A DNA stretch of 64,000 nucleotides from CAWHNT01 sp963830775 (GCA_963830775.1 CAWHNT010000037.1:124001-188000); one strand, 5' to 3'; counted from the stretch's first letter, positions 43,888-52,870 are shown. Translations and numbers: made by a program. Notes: generated by a model from the letters alone, not told the origin.

Positions 43888-44304
43888 TTATTCTTCCCGG
43901 TAGACCCGCTCGCGGCGCTCGTGACGCTCCTGGGCCTCGATGCTCAAGGTGGCGATCGGCCGTGCATCGAGGCGCCGGATGCCGATCGGCTCCTGGGTCT
44001 CCTCGCAATAGCCGTAGCTGCCATCCTCGATCCGGCGCAGGGCGGCGTCGATCTTGCTCAGCAGCTTGCGCTCGCGATCACGGGTGCGCAGCTCGTAGCT
44101 CCGTTGAATCTCCGCCGAAGCCCAGTCGGACTGGTCCGGCAGGCGCGTATCTTCTTCCTTGAGCTGCTGCAATGTCTGGCCGGAACCGCGCAGGATCTCC
44201 TCGCGCCAGCGCAGGAGCTTCGAACGGAAATACTCCGTCTGGCGCGGGTTCATGTACGGCTCGTCCTCCGTTGGACGATAGCTCTCGATGCCGTTCTTCG
44301 CCAT
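43888..44304 (-). CDS. dksA: DksA/TraR-family transcription factor
   Basis: 138 residues. The coiled-coil part runs from about 20 to 95 (YFRSKLLRWREEILRGSGQT; DRERKLLSKIDAALRRIEDG). The C-terminal zinc-finger region reads YGYCEETQEPIGIRRLDARP and keeps only one of the four usual cysteines, so it belongs to the low-cysteine DksA type that does not rely on a full zinc site. DksA binds the RNA polymerase secondary channel and works with ppGpp. ATG 44304 is preferred over an upstream GTG because family proteins begin near here. Confidence 0.88.
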   Translation of the reverse strand: MAKNGIESYRPTEDEPYMNPRQTEYFRSKLLRWREEILRGSGQTLQQLKEEDTRLPDQSDWASAEIQRSYELRTRDRERKLLSKIDAALRRIEDGSYGYCEETQEPIGIRRLDARPIATLSIEAQERHERRERVYREE

Positions 44305-44508
44305 GCATCCTCCGATAGAACCCACGGCGGCGTACAACCTCAACGGTCACGCATGCCGACCGGCCTCGACTGCCCGGAGGCAGTCGCTCGCCCCGCCGGG
44401 CCGCAACGCCGCGGCTAAGTAGCGCAATGACTTAGAGGGGACAATCGCAACCTGCGCCGGGTCCGGGGTGGCCGGAGCAGAACATACCCGGGCGCGGCGG
44501 CCGTGCCA

Positions 44509-45297
44509 CTATCGGGCGGTGGCGAACAGAACACAGCCCTGTGTGCAGGCGGATCGCCGCCGCAGGGCCAGCCGGTCGAGGCTGGCGGCCGCGGCATCGT
44601 AGATCAGGAGCGAGCCGGAGAGCCCCTGGCCGAAGCCCACGAGCTCCTTGATCACCTCGGTTGCCTGCAGGCCCGCCACCACGGCCGCGGCCGGGCCCAG
44701 CACACCCCCTTGCGCACAGGAAGGCAGGGCCTCGGCACCGGGCTCCTCCGGGAAGAGGCAGCGCAGGCAGGGATGCGGCGGGCCGAGATAGGGCTTGAAG
44801 GTGGAGACCTGGCCGTCCAGCCCCTGGACCGCGGCGCTGACCAGCGGCCGCCCGAGGCGGAAGCAGGCTTCCTGCACCAGCGCACGGGTTGCGAAGTTGT
44901 CGCTGCCGTCGGCCACCAGATCGTAGTCGGCCACGATCCCGTCGGCATTCTCGGCCGTGAGGCGCACCGGATACCCGGTCAGGGCGACCAGCGGGTTGAG
45001 GCGGCGCAGCCGTGCTGCAGCAGCCTCCACCTTGCCGCGGCCCGCATCCTCGGTGTCGAACAGCACCTGGCGGTGGAGGTTGGAGAGATCGACCCGGTCG
45101 TCATCGACCACGCCGAGCCGCCCGATGCCGGCGGCCACGAGATAGAGGAGGAGCGGCGAGCCGAGCCCACCCGCACCGATGACGAGGACGCCGGCATCCG
45201 CCAGCCGCCTCTGGCCGATGCCGCCGATCTCGGGCAGCACGATCTGGCGCGCATAGCGCCGGAGCTCCTCGTCGCTGAACTCGTCCGTCATCCGCAA
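44509..45297 (-). CDS. moeB: ThiF/MoeB/HesA-family adenylyltransferase
   Basis: 262 residues. The E1-like start RYARQIVLPEIGGIGQRRL is followed by the nucleotide loop VLVIGAGGLGSPLLLYLVAAGIG, VDLSNLHRQVLF (the arginine that contacts ATP) and DLVADGSDNFATR. Zinc-binding cysteine pairs appear as PCLRCLF and ACTQGC. The family adenylates the C-terminus of MoaD or ThiS for sulfur transfer; the two roles cannot be separated here, and no moaD or thiS is near. Divergent from the flagellar operon beginning at 45391. Confidence 0.85.
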   Translation of the reverse strand: MRMTDEFSDEELRRYARQIVLPEIGGIGQRRLADAGVLVIGAGGLGSPLLLYLVAAGIGRLGVVDDDRVDLSNLHRQVLFDTEDAGRGKVEAAAARLRRLNPLVALTGYPVRLTAENADGIVADYDLVADGSDNFATRALVQEACFRLGRPLVSAAVQGLDGQVSTFKPYLGPPHPCLRCLFPEEPGAEALPSCAQGGVLGPAAAVVAGLQATEVIKELVGFGQGLSGSLLIYDAAAASLDRLALRRRSACTQGCVLFATAR

Positions 45298-45315
45298 GCT
45301 CGTCCGGGGTCGGCG

Positions 45316-45331
45316 TTAGCCACTGGTTAAC
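45316..45331 (+). promoter_or_regulatory. Candidate CtrA box before the fhlB-fliO-fliP operon
   Basis: TTAG-CCACTGG-TTAAC matches the CtrA consensus TTAA-N7-TTAAC with one mismatch. It lies in the gap between the divergent moeB-like and flagellar operons, 60 bases before the ATG at 45391. The correct N7 spacing and the flagellar context raise its value, and the SciP gene nearby suggests CtrA regulation operates in this organism. Confidence 0.55.
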
Positions 45332-45390
45332 CATCAAGCCTCTAACCTCTGCCGCAGGCAAGCGGATGCTGCCTTTGCTGCGGAGGCGAC

Positions 45391-45675
45391 ATGCAGGCGA
45401 GCGAGGTCGCGGTAGCGCTGAAGTACGACCGGGCAGGCGACCGGCTCCCGTTCGTCACCGCCAAAGGGCGGGGTGCGATCGCAGCCCAGATCGTGGCCAT
45501 GGCCGACAAGCACGGTGTGCCGGTGCGCCGTGACGGCGAGCTGGCCCAGGTGCTGGCAGCGCTCGATGTCGGCCAGGCGATCCCGACCGTGGCCTTCGCC
45601 GCGGTGGCCGAGATCCTGTCCTATCTCTACCGGCTGGACAAGGCGCTGGCCGATAACGTGGCTCCGCCGCCGTGA
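45391..45675 (+). CDS. fhlB: FlhB C-terminal-domain-like protein (FhlB)
   Basis: 94 residues corresponding only to the cytosolic end of FlhB: VAVALKYDRAGDRLPFVTAKGRGAIAAQIVAMA, then IPTVAFAAVAEILSYLYRLDK. The membrane part and the self-cleaving NPTH motif are absent. Small FlhB-like proteins of this type accompany flagellar genes in many bacteria and may partly stand in for the cleaved FlhB domain in export switching. Start ATG 45391 after CGGAGG. First gene of the plus-strand flagellar operon. Confidence 0.8.
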   Translation: MQASEVAVALKYDRAGDRLPFVTAKGRGAIAAQIVAMADKHGVPVRRDGELAQVLAALDVGQAIPTVAFAAVAEILSYLYRLDKALADNVAPPP

Positions 45676-45959
45676 GCGAGGCGGACCTCCAGCATCTGAT
45701 CGGCAGTGCCGCCGAGGCGCGGCGGCGGATCGGCGCCGGGCAGGCCGTCGAGCTTGCGCCTTTGGCCCGGCTCGTGGCCGAGATGGCGGCCGCACGCGAG
45801 CGCGAGACGGCGGCAGCAGGCTCCTGGCCCGTGGCCCTGGTCGACGAGCTGGAGCAGCTGGTGTCGCTTCTCGAGCGCGAGCGTGAAGCCGTGGCCCGGA
45901 GCCTCAGCGAGCTCGCAGCCCGCGGGCGGGCCGGCCGCGCCTACGCCAGGAAGCCGTGA
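45672..45959 (+). CDS. Hypothetical protein of a flagellar operon
   Basis: 95 residues, not recognised. Mostly helical, alanine- and arginine-rich, with a long amphipathic stretch (DELEQLVSLLEREREAVARSL) that could form a coiled coil. The GTG start overlaps the fhlB stop by four bases and fliO follows three bases after its end, so it is co-translated with flagellar export genes. Size and helices would suit a FlgN/FliT-like chaperone, but there is no sequence match that I can see. Confidence 0.6.
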   Translation: MSEADLQHLIGSAAEARRRIGAGQAVELAPLARLVAEMAAARERETAAAGSWPVALVDELEQLVSLLEREREAVARSLSELAARGRAGRAYARKP

Positions 45960-45962
45960 CCC

Positions 45963-46268
45963 GTGGACACCACCGCCTCTCTCTTCACCGACAGCCTGCG
46001 CGGCGTCGGCGCCTTGGCCGCCGTGCTGGGCCTCCTGCTGCTCCTCGTCTGGAGCCTGCGCCGTGCCGGCGTGATCAAGCCCACGGTCGGTGCCGGGCGG
46101 CTGGCCGTCACCGGCAGCCTGCCGCTCGACAGCCGCAACCGGCTCCTGCTCGTCCGCTGCGACGGGCGCGAGCACCTCTTGGCCCTGGGACCCGCGGGCG
46201 TGCGGGTGATCGAGAGCCAGGCAGCCCTCATCCCAGCCCCGGCGACGACCCAGCAGGAAAGCTCATGA
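45963..46268 (+). CDS. fliO: Flagellar biosynthesis protein FliO
   Basis: 101 residues. One membrane segment (VGALAAVLGLLLLLVWSL), then a small cytosolic domain with VTGSLPLDSRNRLLLVRCDGREHLLALGP, typical of FliO. FliO assists assembly of the FliP ring. It starts at GTG 45963 and its stop overlaps the fliP ATG. Confidence 0.88.
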   Translation: MDTTASLFTDSLRGVGALAAVLGLLLLLVWSLRRAGVIKPTVGAGRLAVTGSLPLDSRNRLLLVRCDGREHLLALGPAGVRVIESQAALIPAPATTQQESS

Positions 46269-47007
46269 TGCGCATCCTTCTCCGTGCCGGCTGGCTCACG
46301 GCCGCCATGCTGCTTCTGCCGGCCGTGGCCACGGCCCAGTCGATCAATGTCGACCTCGGGGCCGGCGAAGGCAGCATGACCGGGCAGATCCTGCGCCTCG
46401 TCCTGCTCGTCACCGTGCTCAGCCTGGCACCGTCCCTCGTGGTGATGGTGACGGCGTTCACCAGGATCGTGATCGTGCTCTCGTTCCTGCGCACGGCGAT
46501 CGGGCTGCAGCAGAGCCCGCCCAACCCGGTCCTGATCGGGCTCGCCCTCTTCCTCACCGGCTTCATCATGGCACCGGCCCTGGAGAAGGCGTGGATCGAG
46601 GGCGTGCAGCCGATGATCGCCGAGGAGGTGGCACCCGAGGAGGGGCTTCAGCGCTCGATCGAGCCCTTCCGCGGCTTCATGCTGGCGCAGGTTCGCGACG
46701 AGGATCTGGCCCTGTTCCACGAGATCGCGGGCATCGCCCCCCGGACGAGCGCAGCCTGGTGGGCCTGCGGTTCCTCCTGCCGGCCTTCATGATCAGCGAG
46801 CTGCGGCGGGCGTTCGAGATCGGGTTCATCGTCTTCGTGCCGTTCCTGGTCATCGACATGGTGGTGGCCTCGGTCCTGATGTCGATGGGCATGATGATGC
46901 TGCCGCCGGTGATGATCTCCCTGCCGTTCAAGATCGTGTTCTTCGTGCTGGTCGACGGCTGGTCGCTGCTTGCCGGCAGCCTCGTGCAGAGCTTCGGCCC
47001 GATCTAG
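46265..47007 (+). CDS. fliP: Flagellar export gate protein FliP, one frameshift
   Basis: About 248 residues after repair. A cleavable signal (AGWLTAAMLLLPAVATAQ) precedes FliP motifs: VVMVTAFTRIVIVLSFLRTAIGLQQSPPN and, after the break, LLPAFMISELRRAFEIGFIVFVPFLVIDMVVAS. The frame is lost in a run of six C at 46737-46742; seven C would give APPDERSLVG. This is a homopolymer deletion. FliP forms the pentameric core of the export gate, so a true null would abolish the flagellum. A read error is more likely than a mutation. Confidence 0.88.
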
Positions 47008-48116
47008 GCGGGAAGCTCCCCGGCCAGCCAGGAGGCGAAGCTCGGGAAGTCGGTCTGCTCGTCCAGCAGCTGGGCTACGCGCTCGCCGATGAGGGCCGAG
47101 AACTTGAAGCCGTGGCCGCTGCAGGGGCTGAGGGCCAGGACCCGGTCCTCGCGGTGGGCCACGAAGCGCTCGTCGTCGGTCACCGTGTAGAAGCAGGTGC
47201 GGGCCTCGGTGACCTCGTAGCGGTCGACGGCACGCAGCCGCCGGCTGGCGAGGGCGAGGATCGGGTCGATCTCGTCGGCAGGCACCTCCCGGTCCTGGTC
47301 GGGATCGCCGCCACGGCTGAAGCGGTGGTCGCCGAACTTGAGGCCGGTGCCGGCCACAGGCGGCACGGCGTAGAAGACGCTCTGACCGGAGGTCAGCACG
47401 TCCGTGATCATCGGCGCTCCTTCCCAGCTCGCGGCGAGCTCCGCCGGCGGGCGGACATAGATGAGCACCTGACGCGAGGGGACGATGCTCCCCGCCAGCG
47501 CGGGCACGAGGCGCGGCAGCCACGGGCCCGCGGCCGCGACCACCATCTCGCCCGTCAGCTCGCTTCCGTCCGCGAGCCGCACGGCACCGCGCGCCGGGTC
47601 GAGCGATGCGACCCGGGCACGCTCGCGCACCTCCACGCCCTCCCGCCGCAGCCAGTCCGCCAGGGCGGCCACGATCCGCTCCGCCAGCAGGGCTCCGCCC
47701 GTGGGCGAGTAGAAGGCGCACTCGACCCGCTCGGGATCGAGCATGGGGAAACGCGCGGCGATTGCGGCGCTGTCCAGCAGCTCGTGGGGAATGCCCATGA
47801 GCTCGAGCGAGCGGCATGAGCTCAGGAGCCATGGATCGTCGCGTGGCGCCGTCAGGACCTGGCCGGTCGGGACATAGAGGCTCTGGCCGAGGTCGGACCA
47901 CAGCCGTTCCCAGGCGGCATAGGCGTCCCGCACCATGACGGCATAGCCGTGCGCCTCGCCGTAGGCGTAGCGGATCAGCCGGTGCTGGTCCGCCGAGGAG
48001 GCGTTCGGGTTGGGGATGGTGCCCTGCTCGAGGACGACCGGCTCATGGCCGAGGCGGTGCAGGCCACGGGCCACCGACAGGCCCATGGCCCCGCCGCCGA
48101 CCACGATCACCCGCAT
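47004..48116 (-). CDS. FAD-dependent amine oxidase, N-methyltryptophan/sarcosine oxidase type
   Basis: 370 residues. The FAD-binding N-terminus is VIVVGGGAMGLSVARGLHRLG. The family core includes SADQHRLIRYAYGE, SPTGGALLAERIV and the C-terminal SGHGFKFS. Cysteine 308 in ARTCFYTVTDDERFV matches the position where monomeric sarcosine and N-methyltryptophan oxidases attach FAD covalently. Such enzymes demethylate N-methyl amino acids, giving formaldehyde and hydrogen peroxide. The substrate is not known. It converges with fliP with a four-base overlap. Confidence 0.8.
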   Translation of the reverse strand: MRVIVVGGGAMGLSVARGLHRLGHEPVVLEQGTIPNPNASSADQHRLIRYAYGEAHGYAVMVRDAYAAWERLWSDLGQSLYVPTGQVLTAPRDDPWLLSSCRSLELMGIPHELLDSAAIAARFPMLDPERVECAFYSPTGGALLAERIVAALADWLRREGVEVRERARVASLDPARGAVRLADGSELTGEMVVAAAGPWLPRLVPALAGSIVPSRQVLIYVRPPAELAASWEGAPMITDVLTSGQSVFYAVPPVAGTGLKFGDHRFSRGGDPDQDREVPADEIDPILALASRRLRAVDRYEVTEARTCFYTVTDDERFVAHREDRVLALSPCSGHGFKFSALIGERVAQLLDEQTDFPSFASWLAGELPA

Positions 48117-48131
48117 GACCGGGCGGCGCGG

Positions 48132-48509
48132 CTAGGCGGCGCGGCTGGGGACGATGGCGCCGGCGGTCGGCGGGGCCAGGGTCAGGGCCTGGGTCTTGCG
48201 GCGGGCCTCCTCGACCACGGCCCGCTCCTCCGCCTCGCGCCGCAGCCGCTCCTCGTGCTCCACTTCCCGCACCTTGCGGCGGAGATGCCGGGTCTCGCCG
48301 CGGGTCCGGGTGCGCGAGAGCCAGGAGGCGAGGCCGCCCAGGACGATGCCCAGCGCCAGGGTGAACAGCAGCGTCCAGTAGAGCGGGACGGTGATGCCGT
48401 ACGGCAGGGGCCAGAAGCTGATGTCGACCGGCTGCCGATTGGCCACCGACAGGAAGGTGATCACGACGAGGCCGGCGATGAAGAGGATGGCGCGGAGCAG
48501 CTTGAGCAT
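48132..48509 (-). CDS. LapA-domain (DUF1049) membrane protein
   Basis: 125 residues with two membrane segments (LLRAILFIAGLVVITFLSVAN; VPLYWTLLFTLALGIVLGGLASWL) and a charged, coiled-coil-like cytosolic tail. The spacing and the NRQPVDISFWPLP linker fit the LapA/DUF1049 family, involved with LapB/YciM in lipopolysaccharide assembly. Its place after ihfB is conserved in proteobacteria. Confidence 0.85.
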   Translation of the reverse strand: MLKLLRAILFIAGLVVITFLSVANRQPVDISFWPLPYGITVPLYWTLLFTLALGIVLGGLASWLSRTRTRGETRHLRRKVREVEHEERLRREAEERAVVEEARRKTQALTLAPPTAGAIVPSRAA

Positions 48510-48545
48510 GTGGATCCCCGTGCGGGTACGACCGGAGTTGCGTTC

Positions 48546-48830
48546 CTACTCGGTAAGGTTCAGCCGCTCGCGCAGCTCCTTGCCGGTCTTGAAGTAGGGT
48601 ACGACCTTGTGCGGAACCTGGACCTCGTCGCCGGTCCGGGGATTGCGACCCGTGCGCGCGTCCCGTTCGCGGACCGAGAAGGCGCCGAAGCCACGCAGCT
48701 CCACCCGGTCGCCGCGGGCAAGAGCAGAGCTGATCTGCTCGAACACGGTCGATACGATCCGCTCGATGTCGCGCATGTAAAGATGCGGATTTGCGTCCGC
48801 GAGACGCTTGATCAGATCAGACTTTGTCAT
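48546..48830 (-). CDS. ihfB: Integration host factor subunit beta
   Basis: 94 residues. It begins MTKSDLIKRLADANPHLYMRDIERIV and contains the HU/IHF signature GFGAFSVRERDARTGRNPRTG with the proline that intercalates into DNA, ending VVPYFKTGKELRERL. IHF bends DNA and helps many sigma-54 promoters, which may include the one before fliK. The order rpsA-ihfB-lapA is the standard one. Confidence 0.95.
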   Translation of the reverse strand: MTKSDLIKRLADANPHLYMRDIERIVSTVFEQISSALARGDRVELRGFGAFSVRERDARTGRNPRTGDEVQVPHKVVPYFKTGKELRERLNLTE

Positions 48831-48920
48831 GCTCTTCCGGCGCTCGCTACTCGCGGCGGCTCGGTCGGCGCCAGCCCCTGGGGCGTGAACCTGCCAAAGG
48901 GACCTCCCACCGTCAAGCGA

Positions 48921-48952
48921 ACGGGCCGCGCCCCCGGAAGGACGCGGCCCGT
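48921..48952 (-). terminator. Hairpin after rpsA
   Basis: ACGGGCCGCG and CGCGGCCCGT form a perfect ten-base stem around a twelve-base loop, starting 27 bases after the rpsA stop in the direction of transcription. There is no T-run after it, so it may be a weak or partial terminator, or an mRNA-stabilising end between rpsA and ihfB. Confidence 0.55.
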
Positions 48953-48978
48953 GCTAAGTGCTTGCGTCTGCGAGCGGC

Positions 48979-50703
48979 TCAGCTTCCCTTGGAAGCCTCC
49001 TCCTGCTTCTGCCGGATGGCCGCACCCAGGATGTCGCCCAGGCTGGCGCCGCTGTCGGAGGAGCCGTACTCGGCCATGGCCTGCTTCTCGTCGTCGATCT
49101 CCAGGGCCTTGACCGAGAGCACGAGCCGCCGGTTGACGGCATCGACGTTCATCACCTTGGCGTCGATCTTCTCGCCCTTGGCGAAGCGCTCGGGCCGCTG
49201 CTCCTCGCGGTCGCGCGACAGCTCGGACTTGCGGATGAAGCCCAAGGCACCGCCGACGGTCTCGACCTCGATCCCGGAGGAGTTGCTCTCCCGGACCGTG
49301 CAGGTGACGCGGGTACCGCGCTTGAGGCCCGCGATCGCCTCCTTGAAGGGGTCGGCACCAAGCTGCTTGATGCCCAGCGAGATGCGCTCCTTCTCGACGT
49401 CGACGTCCAGCACCTGAGCCCGGACGGTGTCGCCCTTGCTGTAGCGCTTGACGGCCTCCTCGCCCGGCACTTCCCACTCGATGTCGGAGAGGTGGACCAT
49501 GCCGTCGATGTCGTTGTCGAGACCGACGAACAGACCGAACTCGGTGATGTTCTTGATCTCGCCGTCGACCTCGGAGCCCAGCGCATGCTGCTCGACGAAG
49601 GCCTCCCAGGGGTTCTGGATGGTCTGCTTCAGGCCCAGGCTGATGCGCCGCTTCTCGGGATCGACCTCCAGGACCATGACCTCGACCTCCTGGGAGGTCG
49701 ACACGATCTTGCCCGGGTGGACGTTCTTCTTCGTCCACGACATCTCGGAGACGTGGACCAGGCCTTCCACACCCGGCTCCAGCTCCACGAAGGCGCCGTA
49801 GTCGGTGATGTTGGTGACGCGGCCGGTGAACTTGGCCCCCACCGGGTACTTGAGCTCGACACCCTCCCAGGGATCGGCCTCGAGCTGCTTCATGCCCAGG
49901 GAGATGCGCTGCGTCTCGCGGTTGAAGCGGATCACCTGCACGCGGACGCTCTGGCCCACATGCAAGACGTCGCTCGGGTGGTTGACGCGCTTCCAGGAGA
50001 TGTCGGTGACGTGGAGCAGGCCGTCGAGGCCACCCAGGTCGACGAAGGCACCGTAGTCGGTGATGTTCTTGACCACGCCTTCCAGGATCTGGCCTTCCTG
50101 GAGGGTGGAGAGCAGCTCGTTGCGCTGCTCCGCCCGGCTCTCCTCGAGCACGGCCCGGCGCGAGACCACGATGTTGCCGCGCCGGCGGTCCATCTTCAGG
50201 ATCAGGAACGGCTCGGGCTTGTTGATCAGCGGGCCGATGTCGCGCACCGGCCGGATGTCGACCTGCGAGCCCGGCAGGAAGGCCACGGCACCGCCGAGGT
50301 CGACGGCGAAGCCGCCCTTGACCCGGCCGAAGATGTGGCCCTCGACCTTGGACTGGTCGTTGAAGCCGCGCTCGAGCCGGTTCCAGCTCTCCTCGCGCCG
50401 CGCCTTGTCGCGGCTGAGGACGGCCTCGCCGCTGCGGTTCTCGAAGCGCTCGACATAGACGTCGACCCGGTCGCCGACCCGGACCTCGGGCGGCTGGCCG
50501 TGGGTGCCGAACTCCTTGAGCGGCACCCGGCCTTCGGACTTCAGCCCGACGTCGACCACCACCTCGTCATTGTCGATATCGACCACGGTACCCTTGACGA
50601 CGGTACCTTCGAGTCGGCTGTTCGACCCGAACTGCTCATCCAGCATCGCGGCGAAGTCGTCGCGCGAGAGCCGGGGATCCTGGACTTGGACGGTCTCCGT
50701 CAT
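48979..50703 (-). CDS. rpsA: 30S ribosomal protein S1
   Basis: 574 residues with six S1 RNA-binding repeats, recognisable by turns such as ITDYGAFVDLGGLDGLLHVTDISW, ITDYGAFVELEPGVEGLVHVSEMSW and ITEFGLFVGLDNDIDGMVHLSDIEW. The first two degenerate repeats bind the ribosome, the others mRNA. The start is ATG 50703. It lies downstream of aroA and cmk, as in most proteobacteria. Confidence 0.97.
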   Translation of the reverse strand: MTETVQVQDPRLSRDDFAAMLDEQFGSNSRLEGTVVKGTVVDIDNDEVVVDVGLKSEGRVPLKEFGTHGQPPEVRVGDRVDVYVERFENRSGEAVLSRDKARREESWNRLERGFNDQSKVEGHIFGRVKGGFAVDLGGAVAFLPGSQVDIRPVRDIGPLINKPEPFLILKMDRRRGNIVVSRRAVLEESRAEQRNELLSTLQEGQILEGVVKNITDYGAFVDLGGLDGLLHVTDISWKRVNHPSDVLHVGQSVRVQVIRFNRETQRISLGMKQLEADPWEGVELKYPVGAKFTGRVTNITDYGAFVELEPGVEGLVHVSEMSWTKKNVHPGKIVSTSQEVEVMVLEVDPEKRRISLGLKQTIQNPWEAFVEQHALGSEVDGEIKNITEFGLFVGLDNDIDGMVHLSDIEWEVPGEEAVKRYSKGDTVRAQVLDVDVEKERISLGIKQLGADPFKEAIAGLKRGTRVTCTVRESNSSGIEVETVGGALGFIRKSELSRDREEQRPERFAKGEKIDAKVMNVDAVNRRLVLSVKALEIDDEKQAMAEYGSSDSGASLGDILGAAIRQKQEEASKGS

Positions 50704-50738
50704 CAGTGCTCCAAAAGAGCCGGGCAGGATGGCCCGGG

Positions 50739-51407
50739 CTAGAGGTTGGTCAGGCTCGACCCGTCGGCGCGCCTGCCGGCCACGGCCTCGATGTGGCGAA
50801 GAGCCATCTCGAGCACCGCATCGGGCTCGAGCGAGGTGGTGTCCAGCACAAGCGCGTCTTGAGCAGCACGAAGTGGCGCGACCGCCCGTTCTGAATCACG
50901 GCGGTCACGCTCGCGCAGCTCGGCCAAGACGGCCGCGTATATAGGCTCGGCCCCCCGGCGCCGCAACTCCTCGTAGCGCCGCCGCGCCCGCTCCTCGGCA
51001 GTCGCGGTCACGAACAGCTTGGCCCCGGCCTCCGGGCAGACCACCGTGCCGGTATCGCGCCCGGCCAGCACCGCCCCGCCATCCATGCCGGCGAAGCGGC
51101 GCTGGAACGGGAGGAGGGCGGCCCGGACGGCCGGGTAGGCCGCCACCATCGAGGCTGCCTGGCCGATCTCCTGGCCGCGCAGGCGGGCCGTCACCACCTC
51201 GTCCGCGGTCAGCGCCTCCGCTGCGGCCAATGCTGCCGCCGCGTCGCGCGGGTCGCCGCCGGCTTCGAGCAGGCGCCGGCCCACGGCACGATAGAGAAGG
51301 CCGGTATCGAGGAAGGGCAGTCCCAGCGCCTGGGCGAGGCGCTGGGCCAGCGTGCTCTTGCCCGAGGCCGCGGGCCCGTCGATGGTGACGACCAGGGGTA
51401 CCGTCAT
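50739..51407 (-). CDS. cmk: Cytidylate kinase
   Basis: 222 residues. The P-loop GPAASGKST is at 11-19; LPFLDTGLLYRAVGRRLLEAGG and AGRDTGTVVCPEAGAKLFVTA contain the CMP-binding arginines and aspartates. It phosphorylates CMP and dCMP. The ATG at 51407 overlaps the aroA stop by four bases. Confidence 0.95.
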   Translation of the reverse strand: MTVPLVVTIDGPAASGKSTLAQRLAQALGLPFLDTGLLYRAVGRRLLEAGGDPRDAAAALAAAEALTADEVVTARLRGQEIGQAASMVAAYPAVRAALLPFQRRFAGMDGGAVLAGRDTGTVVCPEAGAKLFVTATAEERARRRYEELRRRGAEPIYAAVLAELRERDRRDSERAVAPLRAAQDALVLDTTSLEPDAVLEMALRHIEAVAGRRADGSSLTNL

Positions 51408-52733
51408 CCCGGCTCCGCCACGGGCTCGATCCGGGCACCCAGCCCGTTCATCAGCAGGCGGAAGCCCGGGAAGCTGGTCTCGATCGTCTCGGCACCGGTC
51501 ACCATCACCGGCTGCTCGGCCCGCCCGCCCAGCACGAGGAAGCTCATCGCGATCCGATGGTCGAGATGGGCATCGATCAGCGCCCCGCCAGCCACCTTGC
51601 CCTGCCCATGAACGATCAGGTCGTCGCCCTCGATCTCGACCTGCACGCCGCAGGCGGCAAGGCCGCGGGCCATGCCGGTGAGCCGATCGCTCTCCTTCAC
51701 CCGCAGCTCGGAGAGGCCGCGCATCACCGTCCGCCCGGCGGCGAAGGCGGCGGCCACCGCCAGGACCGGGTACTCGTCGATCATGGTGGGTGCGCGCTCG
51801 GGCGGCACCTCGACGCCCCGGAGCTCCGAGCCCTCGATCACGAGGTCGGCCACGGGCTCGCCACCCGCCGTGCGCTCGTCCTCGAAGCGAAAGCGCGCGC
51901 CCATCTCGGCCAACGTGGTGTAGAGGCCGGTCCGCAAGGGGTTGGTGCCGACAGCAGGGAGCCGGACCTGCGATCCCGGCGTCAGGACCGCGGCCACGGT
52001 GGGGAAGGCCGCGGAGGAGGGATCGCGCGGCACCAGGAAGCTCTGCGCCCGGAGCCGTGCCCCACCCCGGATCGTGACCTGGTGCCGGCCGCCCGCACCG
52101 GGCTCGCTCGCGACCGTGGCTCCCATCGCACCCAGCATCCGCTCGGTATGGTCGCGCGAGGCCAGGGGCTCGGTGACGCTTGTGTCGCCGTCGGCGAACA
52201 GCCCGGCCAGCAGCACGGCCGACTTCACCTGGGCCGAGGCCACCGGGCTCGGATAGTCGATCGCCCGCAGCGGACGCCGGCCGGTCAGCGCCAGCGGCAG
52301 CCGGTCGCCGCTGCGCGACGCGAACGCCGCCCCCATCGTCGCCAGGGGCTCGACCACCCGGCGCATCGGCCGCCGCCGCAGCGAGGCGTCGCCGGTCAGG
52401 ATGCTGGTGAACGGCTGGCCGGCCAGGATGCCCATCAGCAGCCTGGCACCGGTGCCGGCATTGCCGAGGTCGAGCACGGTGTCGGGCTCGGCCAGCCCGT
52501 CCTGCCCGCGGCCCTCGACCCGCCACGTGCCGTCCTCGCGGGCGAGCTCGACGCCGAGGCTGCGCAGTGCGGTCGGCCGTCGCCAGCACGTCCTCGCCCT
52601 CGAGCAGGCCCTCGATCCGGCTCGTCCCATGGGCCAGGGCCGCGAACATGAGGGCCCGATGCGAGACCGACTTGTCGCCCGGCAGCCCGGCCGTCCCCCT
52701 CAGGGCCGCGTGCGGCGACGCCCTCAGCTCCAT
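51404..52733 (-). CDS. aroA: 3-phosphoshikimate 1-carboxyvinyltransferase (EPSP synthase), one frameshift
   Basis: About 442 residues once repaired. The N-terminus has LPGDKSVSHRALMFAALAHG, the shikimate-3-phosphate and PEP binding motif with its lysine and arginine. After the break come LGNAGTGARLLMGILAGQPF and, near the end, LRVKESDRLTGMARGL. The frame changes at 52571-52573; removing one C from GACCGCACTG restores ADALRSLGVELARED. EPSP synthase is the sixth step of the shikimate route and normally essential, so the insertion is probably a sequence error. Start ATG 52733. Confidence 0.92.
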
Positions 52734-52870
52734 GCTCTGACATCCTGTGGAGTAGTGTGCTACCGACGCCCGCAAGGGCGCGGCGATAGCTTTTGACAGC
52801 CACAGGCGATCATGGCAATTGCCTCGCCTTCCAATTCCAGCCCCTCTCTATGCTTCTGTGGAGACTGCTC

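Noticed and set aside
44368..44385. GACTGCC/GGCAGTC hairpin between dksA and the moeB-like gene
   Set aside because: A seven-base stem without a T-run and in a GC-rich spacer; not enough to call a terminator or riboswitch.
46737..46742. Programmed frameshifting in fliP at the C run
   Set aside because: Conserved fliP genes are not known to need it, the run is an ordinary homopolymer, and similar indels occur in many genes here.
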